The notes below the pieces were generated by a model. The model saw only the letters and a program-made list of their open reading frames with translations, was not told where the DNA came from and ran no database searches. This document shows positions 42,654-51,106 of a DNA stretch of 64,000 nucleotides, piece by piece (within the stretch, counting starts at the first letter, position 1; each line of letters starts with the position of its first letter). This DNA is from Chryseobacterium lathyri (GTDB lineage: Bacteria; Bacteroidota; Bacteroidia; Flavobacteriales; Weeksellaceae): the NCBI RefSeq assembly GCF_030812195.1, contig NZ_JAUSSF010000001.1:1364001-1428000 (forward strand), read 5' to 3'. The position numbers were made by a program, and so were the translations under genes.

Positions 42654-43922
42654 ATGAGTAATCTATTTTTCAGAATTTACCTCATCGTATTTGCATTCAT
42701 TACACAATCTGCATTTGCACAGCAATATCCAGGAGGATTATCTGACGGGACCCTGAAAGTAAACGGAGGCAGTGTTCCGGTAAAGATCTATTCCACTACG
42801 GAAGTAGGTGATCTTAATGCTTTCCCGGAAAAAGCTACAGACAGCAATATTCTGGTCATTTTGAACGAGTCAAATTTTGAACCTGCATACTTTAATTACA
42901 GCGCTACAACTTTAGAGAAGTATAAAAGTTTGCACTACCAGCTTTTCGATAAAGATTTTAAACTGATTGAGAGCCCTGCCACACAGGACAATATCACCAA
43001 ATTCAAATATGCTGTAAAGACAGCTAAACCGATTAACGGAACTGACAGTATAGCTTTGGAAACATCTTTCAAAATATGGGATCCTTCAAAGGGTATCCAA
43101 CTGGGACCTGTTACCCTTCATTTCTACAGCTTAATGTTTGTTTTTGCCTTTGGCTTTGGTTATATTTTAATGTTAAGAATTTTCAAGATCGACAATGTTA
43201 ACCAAAAATACCTGGAACCGCTTTTCACATGGACTCTGATCGGAACTATTTTGGGAGCAAGATTAGGCCATGTTATTTTCTATCAGCCGGAACTTTTCAA
43301 AGAAGATTTCTGGAGTGTATTTTTACCAATAAGCACTAAAAACGGGTTTAAGTTTACAGGATTCTCCGGACTGGCAAGTCATGGAGCAACGATAGCTCTG
43401 ATCTTCACTACTTTATATTATTCATTTAAGATAATCAAAAAGAATCCGTTCTGGGTATATGACAGAATTGGGATTGTTGTTGCTTTGGGAGGCGCATTTG
43501 TAAGAATAGGAAATTTTTTCAACTCGGAGATCGTAGGAAAAGCAGTTGATCCCAATTCCCCTCTTGCTATTCTTTTCCCACAGCAGAGCAGTGAATATGG
43601 TCCTACAGTTCCCCGCTATCCTGGTCAGCTTCTTGAAGCAGCCGGATATTTTCTATTGTTCTTATTATTATGGATATTATACAGAAAAACAAACAAAAAG
43701 TATCAGCAGGGATGGCTATTCGGGCTGTTCTTTATTATCCTTTGGGCTGTAAGATTCTTTGTAGAATTCCTGAAAGAGCCCCAGGGAGACGAATTTATCC
43801 AAATTGGAGGGCTGAATACGGGGCAGGTACTTTCCATTCCGTTTATGATTGCGGGAGTTGTTATCATGATTATTTCTAAAAAATTCAAGATCACTCAGGC
43901 AGAAAACGAAAAACCTGAGTAA
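42654..43922 (+). CDS. lgt: Prolipoprotein diacylglyceryl transferase with N-terminal extension
   Basis: Transfers diacylglycerol to the lipobox Cys of prolipoproteins. The Lgt core starts near residue 145 (GIQLGPVTLHFYSLMFVF) and holds the conserved GFSGLASHGA and VRIGNFFNSEIVG segments with the catalytic His and Arg. At 422 residues it is about 130 longer than ordinary Lgt: the extra N-terminus has its own signal peptide (to about residue 22, AFAQ) and a roughly 120-residue soluble beta-rich domain, presumably periplasmic. The joined frame shows no sign of error. Confidence 0.93.
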   Translation: MSNLFFRIYLIVFAFITQSAFAQQYPGGLSDGTLKVNGGSVPVKIYSTTEVGDLNAFPEKATDSNILVILNESNFEPAYFNYSATTLEKYKSLHYQLFDKDFKLIESPATQDNITKFKYAVKTAKPINGTDSIALETSFKIWDPSKGIQLGPVTLHFYSLMFVFAFGFGYILMLRIFKIDNVNQKYLEPLFTWTLIGTILGARLGHVIFYQPELFKEDFWSVFLPISTKNGFKFTGFSGLASHGATIALIFTTLYYSFKIIKKNPFWVYDRIGIVVALGGAFVRIGNFFNSEIVGKAVDPNSPLAILFPQQSSEYGPTVPRYPGQLLEAAGYFLLFLLLWILYRKTNKKYQQGWLFGLFFIILWAVRFFVEFLKEPQGDEFIQIGGLNTGQVLSIPFMIAGVVIMIISKKFKITQAENEKPE

Positions 43923-43943
43923 TCAAACTAATCATAAAAAAAT

Positions 43944-43981
43944 AAAAGCTTTTCAGAATTAAAATCTGAAAAGCTTTTTTT
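43944..43981 (+). terminator. Rho-independent terminator of lgt
   Basis: AAAAGCTTTTCAGA (43944-43957) and TCTGAAAAGCTTTT (43965-43978) pair over 14 bp, followed by T residues; also usable from the minus side. Confidence 0.85.
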
Positions 43982-44030
43982 GTAATTAACCTGAATGTTT
44001 TAAGATTATAAGCCCAGTAAAACCTGATTC

Positions 44031-45530
44031 TTACTTTTCAAAAAGCTTAAATACATGTCCCAGCTCATTAATAACATCTGTTGGAAGCATCGATTCCTTT
44101 GAGTGTTTTCCGGCGGCAAGATCAGCAGCTTTCCCGTGAAGCCAGATTCCTAAAACGGCTGCATGCTCTTCAGAATATTGCTGGGCAGCAAGTGATGTGA
44201 TGATACCGGTAAGAATATCACCGCTTCCGCCTTTTGCCAGGCCGGAATTTCCGGTAATGTTATAAAATATTTTTCCTTCAGGAGTAACAACCTGGGTATG
44301 ATGATCCTTTAAAACGATATAGATTTGAAATGCTTTTGCCTTATTTCTTGTCAATTCAAGTCTTGCAAAAGAATTTTCAGATGTTCCAAAAAGCCGTTCA
44401 AATTCTTTAGGGTGCGGAGTTATGATTGATCTTTCCGGAATTAATTTTAAATTTCCTTTGTTCTCAGAAATTATATTTAATGCATCAGCATCCAGAATCA
44501 AAGGTTTTGAATAGTTCTTTAAAAAGCTTAAAAATGCTTTCTTTGTTCTAGGATCTGTTCCCAATCCCGGACCTATTCCGGCAACAGAATCTTTTTCTAT
44601 ATCAAAATTGTCTATATACTTTTCTCCTCCTTCGATAAACATGGCTTCCGGGCAGGAGGTTTGAAGAATTTCATATCCGCATTGGGGAGCAAGCGTAAAA
44701 GTCAGGCCCGCCCCGGTTTTCAGAGCAGATCTAGTGGAAAGTACTGCAGCTCCTATTTTCCCATAGCTTCCCCCCGCAATGGTTGCTTTTCCATAGGTTC
44801 CTTTATGGGAAAACTCTGATCTTGGTCTAAAAATATTTTCAATGAGAATGTCATCAATAACAAAATCATCGGTTTCAGTATTGGAAATATACTCTTTACT
44901 TAAATCAATATCCAGAATAATCACTTTCCCTGCATACGGGCCTGTTTCAGGATGTAAAAAAGCTTTTTTCCAGGACTGAAAACTCAAGGTATAATCTGCT
45001 TTAAAAATAATGGAATCCTTTTCTGAAATTCTGTCAGCAAAAAGGCCGGAGGGAATATCAACCGAAATTTTAACATTGTTTCTTTCATTTAATTTACGGA
45101 TGATCTCCTTATATTCTCCTTCTATATTCCTTGACAATCCGGTTCCGAAGAGGGCATCAATGATGATTGTTTTAGAATCAAAATTATTCTGGTCTATATC
45201 TTTGAATTCCTTTACCGATATTCCGGAAAAGTCCCTCAGTCTTTTAAAATTTACTGAAGCATCATCAGAAAATTTACCTTTAGGATTTTGTACGAAGACA
45301 TCTACATCAAACCCTTTTAAATAAAGTATTCTTGCAACCGCAAGGCCATCCCCTCCATTATTACCATTCCCACAGAAAACAGCAAACTTTCTGTGATTTT
45401 TACAGTTTTCAGAAATCCAGCTGGCCAATGCTTCTGAAGCTCTTTCCATAAGCTGTATGGATGAAACAGGTTCATTCGAAATCGTAAACCGGTCCCATTG
45501 ACGTATTTGTTCTGCTGTAAAAATTTTCAT
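44031..45530 (-). CDS. nnr: Bifunctional NAD(P)H-hydrate epimerase / ADP-dependent dehydratase
   Basis: Repairs hydrated NAD(P)H. 499 residues from ATG 45528-45530 (MKIFTAEQIRQWD): the N-terminal YjeF_N epimerase domain (about 1-210) has VFCGNGNNGGDGLAVARIL, and the C-terminal carbohydrate-kinase-like dehydratase has KTGAGLTFTLAPQCG, VAGIGPGLGTDP, LDADALNII, ITPHPKEFERLFG and NSGLAKGGSGDILTGII. A start eight codons upstream is possible but adds nothing conserved. Confidence 0.95.
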   Translation of the reverse strand: MKIFTAEQIRQWDRFTISNEPVSSIQLMERASEALASWISENCKNHRKFAVFCGNGNNGGDGLAVARILYLKGFDVDVFVQNPKGKFSDDASVNFKRLRDFSGISVKEFKDIDQNNFDSKTIIIDALFGTGLSRNIEGEYKEIIRKLNERNNVKISVDIPSGLFADRISEKDSIIFKADYTLSFQSWKKAFLHPETGPYAGKVIILDIDLSKEYISNTETDDFVIDDILIENIFRPRSEFSHKGTYGKATIAGGSYGKIGAAVLSTRSALKTGAGLTFTLAPQCGYEILQTSCPEAMFIEGGEKYIDNFDIEKDSVAGIGPGLGTDPRTKKAFLSFLKNYSKPLILDADALNIISENKGNLKLIPERSIITPHPKEFERLFGTSENSFARLELTRNKAKAFQIYIVLKDHHTQVVTPEGKIFYNITGNSGLAKGGSGDILTGIITSLAAQQYSEEHAAVLGIWLHGKAADLAAGKHSKESMLPTDVINELGHVFKLFEK

Positions 45531-45714
45531 AAGATGGTCTAAAATTTCAACCAAATTACAAAAGTTTTCTTTTACAGTTTACAGTAATTCCTATTAAAAT
45601 AAAATATTAATCAAAATAAAAAAATCACTAAAAAAGTCAATTAATTTCAATCCGTAATTCAATAATCTTGGCTCAAAAAACTCTAAAAAGTAATGTTTTT
45701 ACATTTTTTAATTC

Positions 45715-45722
45715 TATTTTTG
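45715..45722 (+). promoter_or_regulatory. -7 box of mscL
   Basis: TATTTTTG, 29 nt before the ATG; the T-rich region upstream lacks a clear TTG. Confidence 0.55.
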
Positions 45723-45751
45723 TGTGTATACTAATTAAAAAAATATAAATT

Positions 45752-46132
45752 ATGGGATTTGTTAAAGAATTTAGAGATTTTGCTTTTAAGGGCAATGTAC
45801 TTGATCTGGCTGTCGGTGTGATCATCGGTGGGGCGTTCGGGAAAATTGTTTCCTCTTTGGTAGAAGATGTCATTACTCCGCTTTTACTGAATCCGGCATT
45901 GAAAGCTGCAGGCGCTGAAAACATTTCAAAACTTTCATGGAACGGAGTTACTTACGGTAATTTTATTTCTGCTGTGATCAGCTTTCTTTGTATTGCTCTG
46001 GTCTTGTTCTGGATCATTAAGGGTGCTAACAAGATCGTTAAAAGAGAAGAGGCTGCTCCTGCAGGGCCTACTACTGACCAACAGTTGTTGACAGAGATCA
46101 GAGATCTTCTTAAAAACAAAAATAATATATAA
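45752..46132 (+). CDS. mscL: Large-conductance mechanosensitive channel MscL
   Basis: 126-residue channel that opens under hypo-osmotic stress. TM1 carries the family motif FAFKGNVLDLAVGVIIGGAFG, TM2 is FISAVISFLCIALVLFWII, and the C-terminal helix ends LLTEIRDLLKN, all at the expected places. It has its own promoter and terminator. Confidence 0.97.
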   Translation: MGFVKEFRDFAFKGNVLDLAVGVIIGGAFGKIVSSLVEDVITPLLLNPALKAAGAENISKLSWNGVTYGNFISAVISFLCIALVLFWIIKGANKIVKREEAAPAGPTTDQQLLTEIRDLLKNKNNI

Positions 46133-46135
46133 AAC

Positions 46136-46166
46136 AAAAAGACTGTCTCAAACGGCAGTCTTTTTT
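46136..46166 (+). terminator. Rho-independent terminator of mscL
   Basis: AAAAAGACTG (46136-46145) and CAGTCTTTTT (46156-46165) with a 10-nt loop, followed by T. Confidence 0.85.
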
Positions 46167-46208
46167 GTAATTACTAGTTTTTGGTTTATTCTTTTGTCTT
46201 TGAGTAAA

Positions 46209-46307
46209 ATGAACCGAAAATTCAAGAACCTGGGAACTTCCGCTAAAACGAAATCTATGAACGCTCAAGTTTCTCAGGTCATCCATACAACGCTACATTT
46301 AGTTTAA
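46209..46307 (+). other. Structured intergenic element with a 32-codon ORF
   Basis: Imperfect arms ACCTGGGAACTT (46228-46239) and AAGTTTCTCAGGT (46267-46279) can pair. The same stretch reads as an ORF from ATG 46209 to TAA 46307, peptide beginning MNRKFKNLGTSAK. I do not recognise it and see no good promoter; a dispersed repeat or remnant is as likely as a gene. Confidence 0.3.
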
Positions 46308-46313
46308 TGAAAA

Positions 46314-46341
46314 AAGACCATCTCGGCTAAGAGACGGTCTT
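46314..46341 (-). terminator. Rho-independent terminator of serA
   Basis: AAGACCATCTC and GAGACGGTCTT (one G-U pair) around GGCTAA; on the minus strand the stem is followed by TTTTTTC. Confidence 0.8.
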
Positions 46342-46366
46342 CTTTTATTTTTATCCAGTTCCGCAG

Positions 46367-47326
46367 TTACTGAATCTGTAAGATGCTTGAGATCTGTTCT
46401 GCCAGGGAAAGTCCGATCCTGTCCTGAGCCTCCAAAGTAGAAGCACCGGTATGTGGAGTCAGGGATATCTTTGAATGGTTCAATATTTCTTTAGAAGGTG
46501 TAGGTTCATTGATGAAAACATCCAGTCCTGCAAATTTCACTTTTCCTGAATCTAATGCAGCAATTAAAGCTGATTCGTCAATAACGCCTCCTCTTGAGCA
46601 GTTTACAATGGCAACCCCATCTTTCATGATATCAAACTCACTTTTTCCAATCATATATCCGTCTTTCTGAGCCGGCACATGCAGGGTAATGAAATCTGAA
46701 TGCTTCAGGACATCCTGAAGTGGTTCAGTTTCTATATCTACATTAATGAACTGGTTGTTGTAGAATTTCACTTTAATACTTGCTTTTCCTACGTTATTAT
46801 CCGCGGCAATCACTCTCATGCCTAATCCCAGGGCAATTCTGGCAACCTCCTGTCCTATTCTTCCCATACCAACGATACCTATGGTTTTCCCTCTTAATTC
46901 GATACCTGCCGTATATGCTTTTTTAAGGCTTGCAAATTCTGTATCTCCTACTAAAGGCATTTTTCTGTTTGAATCCTGAAGGAATCTCGCTCCGGAAAAT
47001 AAATGGGCAAAAACAAGCTCAGCAACCGATTCTGAAGAAGCAGAAGGAGTATTGATAACATGAATTCCTTTTTCTCTTGCATAATCTACATCAATATTAT
47101 CCATTCCTACACCGCCTCTTCCGATAATCTCGATAGATGGGCATCCGTCAATAATATCTTTTCTTACCTGTGTAGCACTCCTCACCAATAGGGCACGGAT
47201 CTTATGCTCATTAATGTAATCCACTAAAAACTCCTGCGGGACTTTTGCAGTGATCACTTCAAAACCTTTCTCAGCCAGAGCATCAATTCCAGATTGATCC
47301 AGACCGTCGTTTGCTAAAACTTTCAT
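46367..47326 (-). CDS. serA: D-3-phosphoglycerate dehydrogenase
   Basis: 319-residue D-isomer 2-hydroxyacid dehydrogenase, first step of serine synthesis. NAD-binding motif GIVGMGRIGQEVA in the middle, then catalytic Arg in NCSRGGVIDE, Glu in INEPTPS and His in TPHTGAST. It is the short form without ACT or intervening domain, as is common in Bacteroidota, so allosteric serine inhibition is not expected through an ACT domain. Related hydroxyacid dehydrogenases share these motifs, so the exact substrate is inferred. Confidence 0.88.
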   Translation of the reverse strand: MKVLANDGLDQSGIDALAEKGFEVITAKVPQEFLVDYINEHKIRALLVRSATQVRKDIIDGCPSIEIIGRGGVGMDNIDVDYAREKGIHVINTPSASSESVAELVFAHLFSGARFLQDSNRKMPLVGDTEFASLKKAYTAGIELRGKTIGIVGMGRIGQEVARIALGLGMRVIAADNNVGKASIKVKFYNNQFINVDIETEPLQDVLKHSDFITLHVPAQKDGYMIGKSEFDIMKDGVAIVNCSRGGVIDESALIAALDSGKVKFAGLDVFINEPTPSKEILNHSKISLTPHTGASTLEAQDRIGLSLAEQISSILQIQ

Positions 47327-47342
47327 AAATACAATTGATATT

Positions 47343-47414
47343 AAAAAGTGAAGAGATTTAAAAATTAAAGAATTTCAGTGTGTACACTTTTTATCATTCA
47401 ATTTTTAAATCTCT
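47343..47414. repeat. Two interleaved inverted repeats upstream of serA
   Basis: AAAAAGTG (47343-47350) pairs with CACTTTTT (47385-47392), while AGAGATTTAAAAATT (47352-47366) pairs with its exact complement (47400-47414). The order A-B-A'-B' permits a pseudoknot or mutually exclusive hairpins, between the HAD gene and serA. Confidence 0.6.
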
Positions 47415-47426
47415 GTATATGTTTTC

Positions 47427-47834
47427 TTAATCTTCTTTGAAAACTTCAATGGTAACCTGTTTTTCTACAAGATCTGTGAATCTGCCTTTGTATCTTGTAG
47501 CTCTTACCAGGTGGTTATCTATCCAGTGATAGTTTCCTCCTCTTGGTTTTCCGCAGAGTACGCTGTGGTATTTGAAGCCATTCTTATCCAGCCAGTCGAT
47601 GGTAATCTGTTTCAGATTTTCTGTTCTTGAGGTGAAGAAACAGATCTGATGTCCTTCGTCATACCATTTGTTGATGGTTTCAAGTGCATCAGGATAAGGT
47701 TCGCAGGTCACCATTCTTTCAGGCTCTTCATTCGGAACATCATCTGTAATGGTACCGTCTATGTCTATTAAGTAATTTTTTACCCCATCCTTAAGAATAG
47801 GACTTATGTGTTCAATATATTCTAACTCCATCAT
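47427..47834 (-). CDS. HAD superfamily (LNS2-like) phosphatase-like protein
   Basis: 135 residues. The HAD nucleophile motif DIDGTITD lies near residues 23-30, motif II is FFTSRTENL, and GKPRGGNYHWIDNH covers the Lys and later acidic positions. The small size matches the capless LNS2/polynucleotide-kinase-like branch. The substrate is unknown. Start codons at 47834 and 47831 are adjacent; either gives the same protein. It precedes serA on the same strand by 100 nt. Confidence 0.8.
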   Translation of the reverse strand: MMELEYIEHISPILKDGVKNYLIDIDGTITDDVPNEEPERMVTCEPYPDALETINKWYDEGHQICFFTSRTENLKQITIDWLDKNGFKYHSVLCGKPRGGNYHWIDNHLVRATRYKGRFTDLVEKQVTIEVFKED

Positions 47835-48131
47835 TAAAATTTGAAATGCAAAGTTACGGCTTTTATCAGTAAAGACAGTATTAAATTGAGTTCAAGTTAA
47901 AATAATACTATAAAAAGTCATATTTAATGAATTATATAAATATTTTATTAGCTATTTTCCCCATTATGATTAAAAATTTTCTTATTTAGTTGTTTTCCAA
48001 TAATGCTTATCATATTTTGAACTTCGCTGGTAAGATTTTAATTAATGGTTGATGATCCATCATTTAAACTTGTCTTTCAGGCTGATCCGGAGCGTTGAGT
48101 AAGAATGCTTCTTTTTGTTAACCACCCCGTC

Positions 48132-48173
48132 TTTCAAAATTTCATTTTGAAATCCACCCCTCCGGAGGAGGGG
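48132..48173. repeat. Double hairpin repeat (TTTCAAAAT / CCCCTCC arms)
   Basis: TTTCAAAAT-TTC-ATTTTGAAA (48132-48152) is followed by CCCCTCC-GGA-GGAGGGG (48157-48173). It looks like a dispersed intergenic repeat rather than a terminator, since no T-run follows either stem. Confidence 0.6.
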
Positions 48174-48280
48174 AATGTTCAGCCGGAGTTTAACTATAAT
48201 CTATAATAAATCTCTATTCCCTTTTAATCTCCAAAAATATGATGTTTCTCCAAAAATTTTCAAAATACATTTATTAGGCT

Positions 48281-48288
48281 TACATTTG
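48281..48288 (+). promoter_or_regulatory. -7 box of idi
   Basis: TACATTTG ends 5 nt before the idi ATG, so the mRNA would be leaderless or nearly so. Confidence 0.55.
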
Positions 48289-48293
48289 TAGAA

Positions 48294-48803
48294 ATGGAAG
48301 AATTTGTAGTTTTAGTAAATCCCGAAGATGAAGTTCTGGGCCTTATGGAAAAGCAGCAGGCTCACATCAACGGTCTTCTGCACCGTGCATTTTCTGTGTT
48401 TTTGTTCAATAGCAAGGGCGAGATGCTCCTTCAAAAAAGAGCACCGGAAAAATACCATTCCCCCAAACAATGGACCAATGCGGTATGCTCTCATCCAAGA
48501 GAAAATGAAACCTATCTTGAAGCGGCCAAACGCAGACTAAGAGAAGAACTCGGAATCGAAACGGAGCTTTCTGAAAAATTCAGTTTTATCTATAAAGCAG
48601 ATGTAGGAGGCGGACTTTGGGAGCATGAACTCGACCATGTATTTGTAGGAAGTTATGAAGCTGATTTCAATTTAAATCAGAATGAAGTGGAAGAAGTAAG
48701 ATTCATTTCCATGGAAGATCTTGATAAAGAAATGAAGGAAGCTCCTGAAAATTTTACAGAGTGGTTCAAAATCATCCTTGAAGAATATAAACACCATTTT
48801 TAA
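48294..48803 (+). CDS. idi: Isopentenyl-diphosphate delta-isomerase (type 1)
   Basis: 169-residue Nudix-fold enzyme interconverting IPP and DMAPP for isoprenoid synthesis. Catalytic Cys65 lies in TNAVCSHPREN, the Nudix-like helix is EAAKRRLREELGIETE, and the second catalytic Glu is in the GGGLWEHELDHVFVG region. The N-terminus MEEFVVLVNPEDEVLG is the conserved one, confirming the start. It heads a likely operon with a secreted protein (3-nt gap) and gcvT. Confidence 0.95.
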   Translation: MEEFVVLVNPEDEVLGLMEKQQAHINGLLHRAFSVFLFNSKGEMLLQKRAPEKYHSPKQWTNAVCSHPRENETYLEAAKRRLREELGIETELSEKFSFIYKADVGGGLWEHELDHVFVGSYEADFNLNQNEVEEVRFISMEDLDKEMKEAPENFTEWFKIILEEYKHHF

Positions 48804-48806
48804 CTG

Positions 48807-49277
48807 ATGAAAAGAATAATACTCGTATCCGCTTTTTTATCGGCAAGTCTGTTTTTTGCCCAAAAAGCAAAAGTTTATGACAGTCCCGGCTACACTATTA
48901 ATATTCCTGAAGGCTGGAAATCTACCAATGACAGCGATATTGTCAATATTTTTCCCGCCAATGAAATAGGCGCCATTACCATTTCAGAATACCACGATCT
49001 GAATCTTCCGAAAGCAGAAATGAAAAAATTCATCCTGGCCCTTTACAAATCTGAAGATCCAGAGAGCAAAATAAAGGAAAGCAAAAGCAGAAAAGGTTAC
49101 ACAGAATATTCTTACGAGTATTTTGATGAAAAAGACAAGCTTTTCTGGATTACCAGGGCTTTTCAGAAGGATAAGGATCTGTACTTGATTTCCATCAACT
49201 GTGGCCAGAAGTTCTGGAACGGAAATTATATGAACCTTTTTAACGAAACTTTCAACAGCTTTAAAATAAAGAAATAA
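48807..49277 (+). CDS. Hypothetical secreted protein
   Basis: 156 residues with signal peptide MKRIILVSAFLSASLFFAQ. The mature part (SPGYTINIPEGWKSTND) resembles the PsbP/MOG1-like pattern of small secreted proteins with an amphipathic beta sheet and ends NLFNETFNSFKIKK. No function can be assigned. It starts 3 nt after idi and ends 9 nt before gcvT, so it is translated from a shared transcript. Confidence 0.7.
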   Translation: MKRIILVSAFLSASLFFAQKAKVYDSPGYTINIPEGWKSTNDSDIVNIFPANEIGAITISEYHDLNLPKAEMKKFILALYKSEDPESKIKESKSRKGYTEYSYEYFDEKDKLFWITRAFQKDKDLYLISINCGQKFWNGNYMNLFNETFNSFKIKK

Positions 49278-49286
49278 AAATTAAAT

Positions 49287-50363
49287 ATGAAGAAAACAGC
49301 CTTATACGATAAACACGTTTCTTTGGGCGCTAAAATCGTACCTTTTGCAGGTTTTGAAATGCCTGTACAGTATTCTGGTGTAACGGAAGAACATTTTGCA
49401 GTGAGAGAGAAAGCAGGATTGTTCGATGTTTCGCACATGGGACAGTTTTTTATTGAAGGACCGGGGTCTAAAGATCTTTTACAGTTTGTTACAACCAACA
49501 ATGTAGATGCCCTGGAAAACGGAAAAGCTCAATATTCTTGCCTTCCTAATGAAAACGGGGGAATCGTGGACGATCTTATTGTTTACAAAATGGGAGACGA
49601 CAAATATTTTGTAGTGGTAAACGCATCAAATATCGAGAAGGACTGGGATCATATCTCAAAATACAACACGTTCGGGGCAAAAATGACTAATGCATCTGAT
49701 GACATGTCATTATTAGCTGTTCAGGGTCCTAAAGCTACGGAGATCTTACAGAAACTTACAGAAACCAATCTTTCTGAGATTCCTTATTACAGCTTTACAG
49801 TAGGAAGCGTTGCCGGAGTAAACAATGTGATCATTTCGAATACAGGATATACAGGAAGCGGTGGTTTTGAGATTTATTTCAATAATGAAAACGCTGAACA
49901 GCTTTGGGATGCAATCATTAATGCAGGTGAGGCAGAAGGAATTATTCCTGCCGGGCTTGCTGCCAGAGATACTTTAAGACTGGAAAAAGGCTTCTGTCTT
50001 TACGGAAATGATATTGATGATACAACTTCTCCTATTGAAGCAGGATTAGGATGGATCACAAAATTCGATAAGGATTTTGTTTCTAAAGATACATTTGCAA
50101 AACAAAAAGAAGAAGGTGTTACAAGAAAATTAGTAGGTTTTGAGCTTCAGGATAAAGGCGTTCCAAGGCATGATTACCCTGTAGTTGATGCTGAAGGAAA
50201 TGTAATCGGAAAAGTAACTTCAGGGACACAGTCGCCAATGAAAAAGATCGGTTTGGGTCTTGCTTATGTAGACAAACCTCATTTTAAACTGGGTTCTGAA
50301 ATCTTTATTCAGGTAAGAAATAAGAATATTCCTGCAAAAGTAGTGAAAGCTCCTTTCGTATAA
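49287..50363 (+). CDS. gcvT: Glycine cleavage system aminomethyltransferase (T protein)
   Basis: 358-residue folate-dependent enzyme taking the aminomethyl group from lipoyl H protein and releasing ammonia. N-terminal [22 protein letters not shown], central [12 protein letters not shown], and [20 protein letters not shown] are family hallmarks. The full-length frame is intact. Its last 150 or so bases recur as two decayed copies at 50711-50870 and 51215-51375, between and beyond the downstream peptide genes. Confidence 0.97.
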   Translation: MKKTALYDKHVSLGAKIVPFAGFEMPVQYSGVTEEHFAVREKAGLFDVSHMGQFFIEGPGSKDLLQFVTTNNVDALENGKAQYSCLPNENGGIVDDLIVYKMGDDKYFVVVNASNIEKDWDHISKYNTFGAKMTNASDDMSLLAVQGPKATEILQKLTETNLSEIPYYSFTVGSVAGVNNVIISNTGYTGSGGFEIYFNNENAEQLWDAIINAGEAEGIIPAGLAARDTLRLEKGFCLYGNDIDDTTSPIEAGLGWITKFDKDFVSKDTFAKQKEEGVTRKLVGFELQDKGVPRHDYPVVDAEGNVIGKVTSGTQSPMKKIGLGLAYVDKPHFKLGSEIFIQVRNKNIPAKVVKAPFV

Positions 50364-50384
50364 TCGTTCAAAAAAACATATAAA

Positions 50385-50419
50385 AATAGGCTGTAATTTG
50401 TTTTACAGCCTATTTTTTG
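50385..50419. terminator. Bidirectional terminator between gcvT and GG peptide 1
   Basis: AATAGGCTGTAA (50385-50396) and TTACAGCCTATT (50403-50414), then TTTTTG. It serves gcvT on the plus strand and the convergent peptide gene. A related stem follows the first gcvT fragment. Confidence 0.85.
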
Positions 50420-50422
50420 TTT

Positions 50423-50605
50423 TTAATAGCAGATACAGCAAAGGTATCCATCTGTTGTACATAGACCAACTCCAGGATAGCCTGATTCTATTCCGCCAGC
50501 AACGCCACATAATGTAGTGCAATTTACAACAGTCTTTATCCCACCATTAATATGTTTCAGTGCCGATCTGTTAAGATTTTTTGTTTTTAAAAAGTCTTTT
50601 TTCAT
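50423..50605 (-). CDS. Double-glycine leader, six-cysteine peptide 1 (bacteriocin-like)
   Basis: 60-residue peptide. The leader (FLKTKNLNRSALKHINGG) ends in Gly21-Gly22, the site where C39-type peptidase transporters cut. The 38-residue core IKTVVNCTTLCGVAGG... has six Cys and ends LCCICY. It is 60-65% like peptide 2 at 50924. The name bacteriocin-like is used for such Chryseobacterium peptides, but activity is unproven and no transporter, modification or immunity gene is seen nearby. Upstream sequence is shared with peptide 2. Confidence 0.8.
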   Translation of the reverse strand: MKKDFLKTKNLNRSALKHINGGIKTVVNCTTLCGVAGGIESGYPGVGLCTTDGYLCCICY

Positions 50606-50710
50606 GATATTATTTTTTAATGATTATAAATATAAGTATTTAATTATGAATTAATTAAAAATAAATCACAAAATATTGATAAAAAATCTATTTATCAGAT
50701 AAATAGATAT
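50606..50710. promoter_or_regulatory. Shared upstream region of GG peptide 1, with palindrome
   Basis: Nearly the same as 51107-51213 upstream of peptide 2. It contains the perfect palindrome ATCTATTTATC-A-GATAAATAGAT (50686-50708). A TATTTTG word may be a -7 box, one base short of consensus. Confidence 0.5.
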
Positions 50711-50870
50711 AAAGGAAAGATAACATCCAATATACAGTCTCCAATAAAAAGATTGGTTTAGGTCTGGTTTATGTTGCTAAACCTCAATTCAAACCGGGTT
50801 CTGAGATCTTTATTCAGGTAGAAATAAGAATATTCCTGCAAAAGTAGTGAAAGCTCCTTTCGTATAATCG
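50711..50870 (+). pseudogene. Truncated copy of the gcvT 3' end, fragment 1
   Basis: Aligns to the last 145 or so bases of gcvT through the stop codon (TAA at 50865-50867) and its 3' flank TCGTTCAAAAAAACAT. The reading frame is broken by small changes, including a base loss in the segment CAGGTAGAAATAAG. Distal bases are identical to gcvT while the proximal part shares changes with fragment 2 (for example TAACATCCAAT), suggesting gene conversion. Confidence 0.85.
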
Positions 50871-50883
50871 TTCAAAAAAACAT

Positions 50884-50919
50884 AAAAAGCGGCTGTAATT
50901 GAATTACAGCCGCTTTTTT
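50884..50919. terminator. Bidirectional terminator after gcvT fragment 1
   Basis: AAAAAGCGGCTGTAATT (50884-50900) and its exact complement (50902-50918). It keeps the GGCTGTAA core of the gcvT terminator and serves GG peptide 2. Confidence 0.85.
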
Positions 50920-50923
50920 ATAC

Positions 50924-51106
50924 TTAATAGCAGATACAGCAGAGTATTCTGTCCGGAGTACAGGCATCACCTACTCCCGGTGTATTAGAGATAACGCCTC
51001 CTGCCGGTCCACACAATGTATAACAGTTGACAACAGGTCTAATTCCTCCATTAATTTTTTTTAATGTTGATCTATTAAGATTCTTTGTTCGTAAAAAGTT
51101 TTTCAT
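50924..51106 (-). CDS. Double-glycine leader, six-cysteine peptide 2 (bacteriocin-like)
   Basis: 60-residue paralogue of peptide 1, 501 bp away, with leader KNLNRSTLKKINGG (Gly20-Gly21) and core IRPVVNCYTLCGPAGG ending LCCICY. All six Cys are conserved, while residues between the third and last pair (SNTPGVGDACTPDRI) differ more, as expected for diversifying secreted peptides. Convergent with gcvT fragment 1 and sharing its terminator. No dedicated export genes in the window. Confidence 0.8.
   Translation of the reverse strand: MKNFLRTKNLNRSTLKKINGGIRPVVNCYTLCGPAGGVISNTPGVGDACTPDRILCCICY

Larger units (their letters stand above)
47835..48293. other. 459-nt intergenic region with repeats
   Basis: Contains the -7 box of the HAD gene (TAACTTTG on the minus strand, 47849-47856), an inverted TGATG-ATC-CATCA, a tight double hairpin at 48132-48173, and the idi -7 box. 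No ORF is credible. Confidence 0.6.

Noticed and set aside
45530..45554. Longer start for the NAD(P)H-hydrate repair enzyme
   Set aside because: The eight extra residues are not part of the conserved N-terminus (MKIFTAEQIRQWD).
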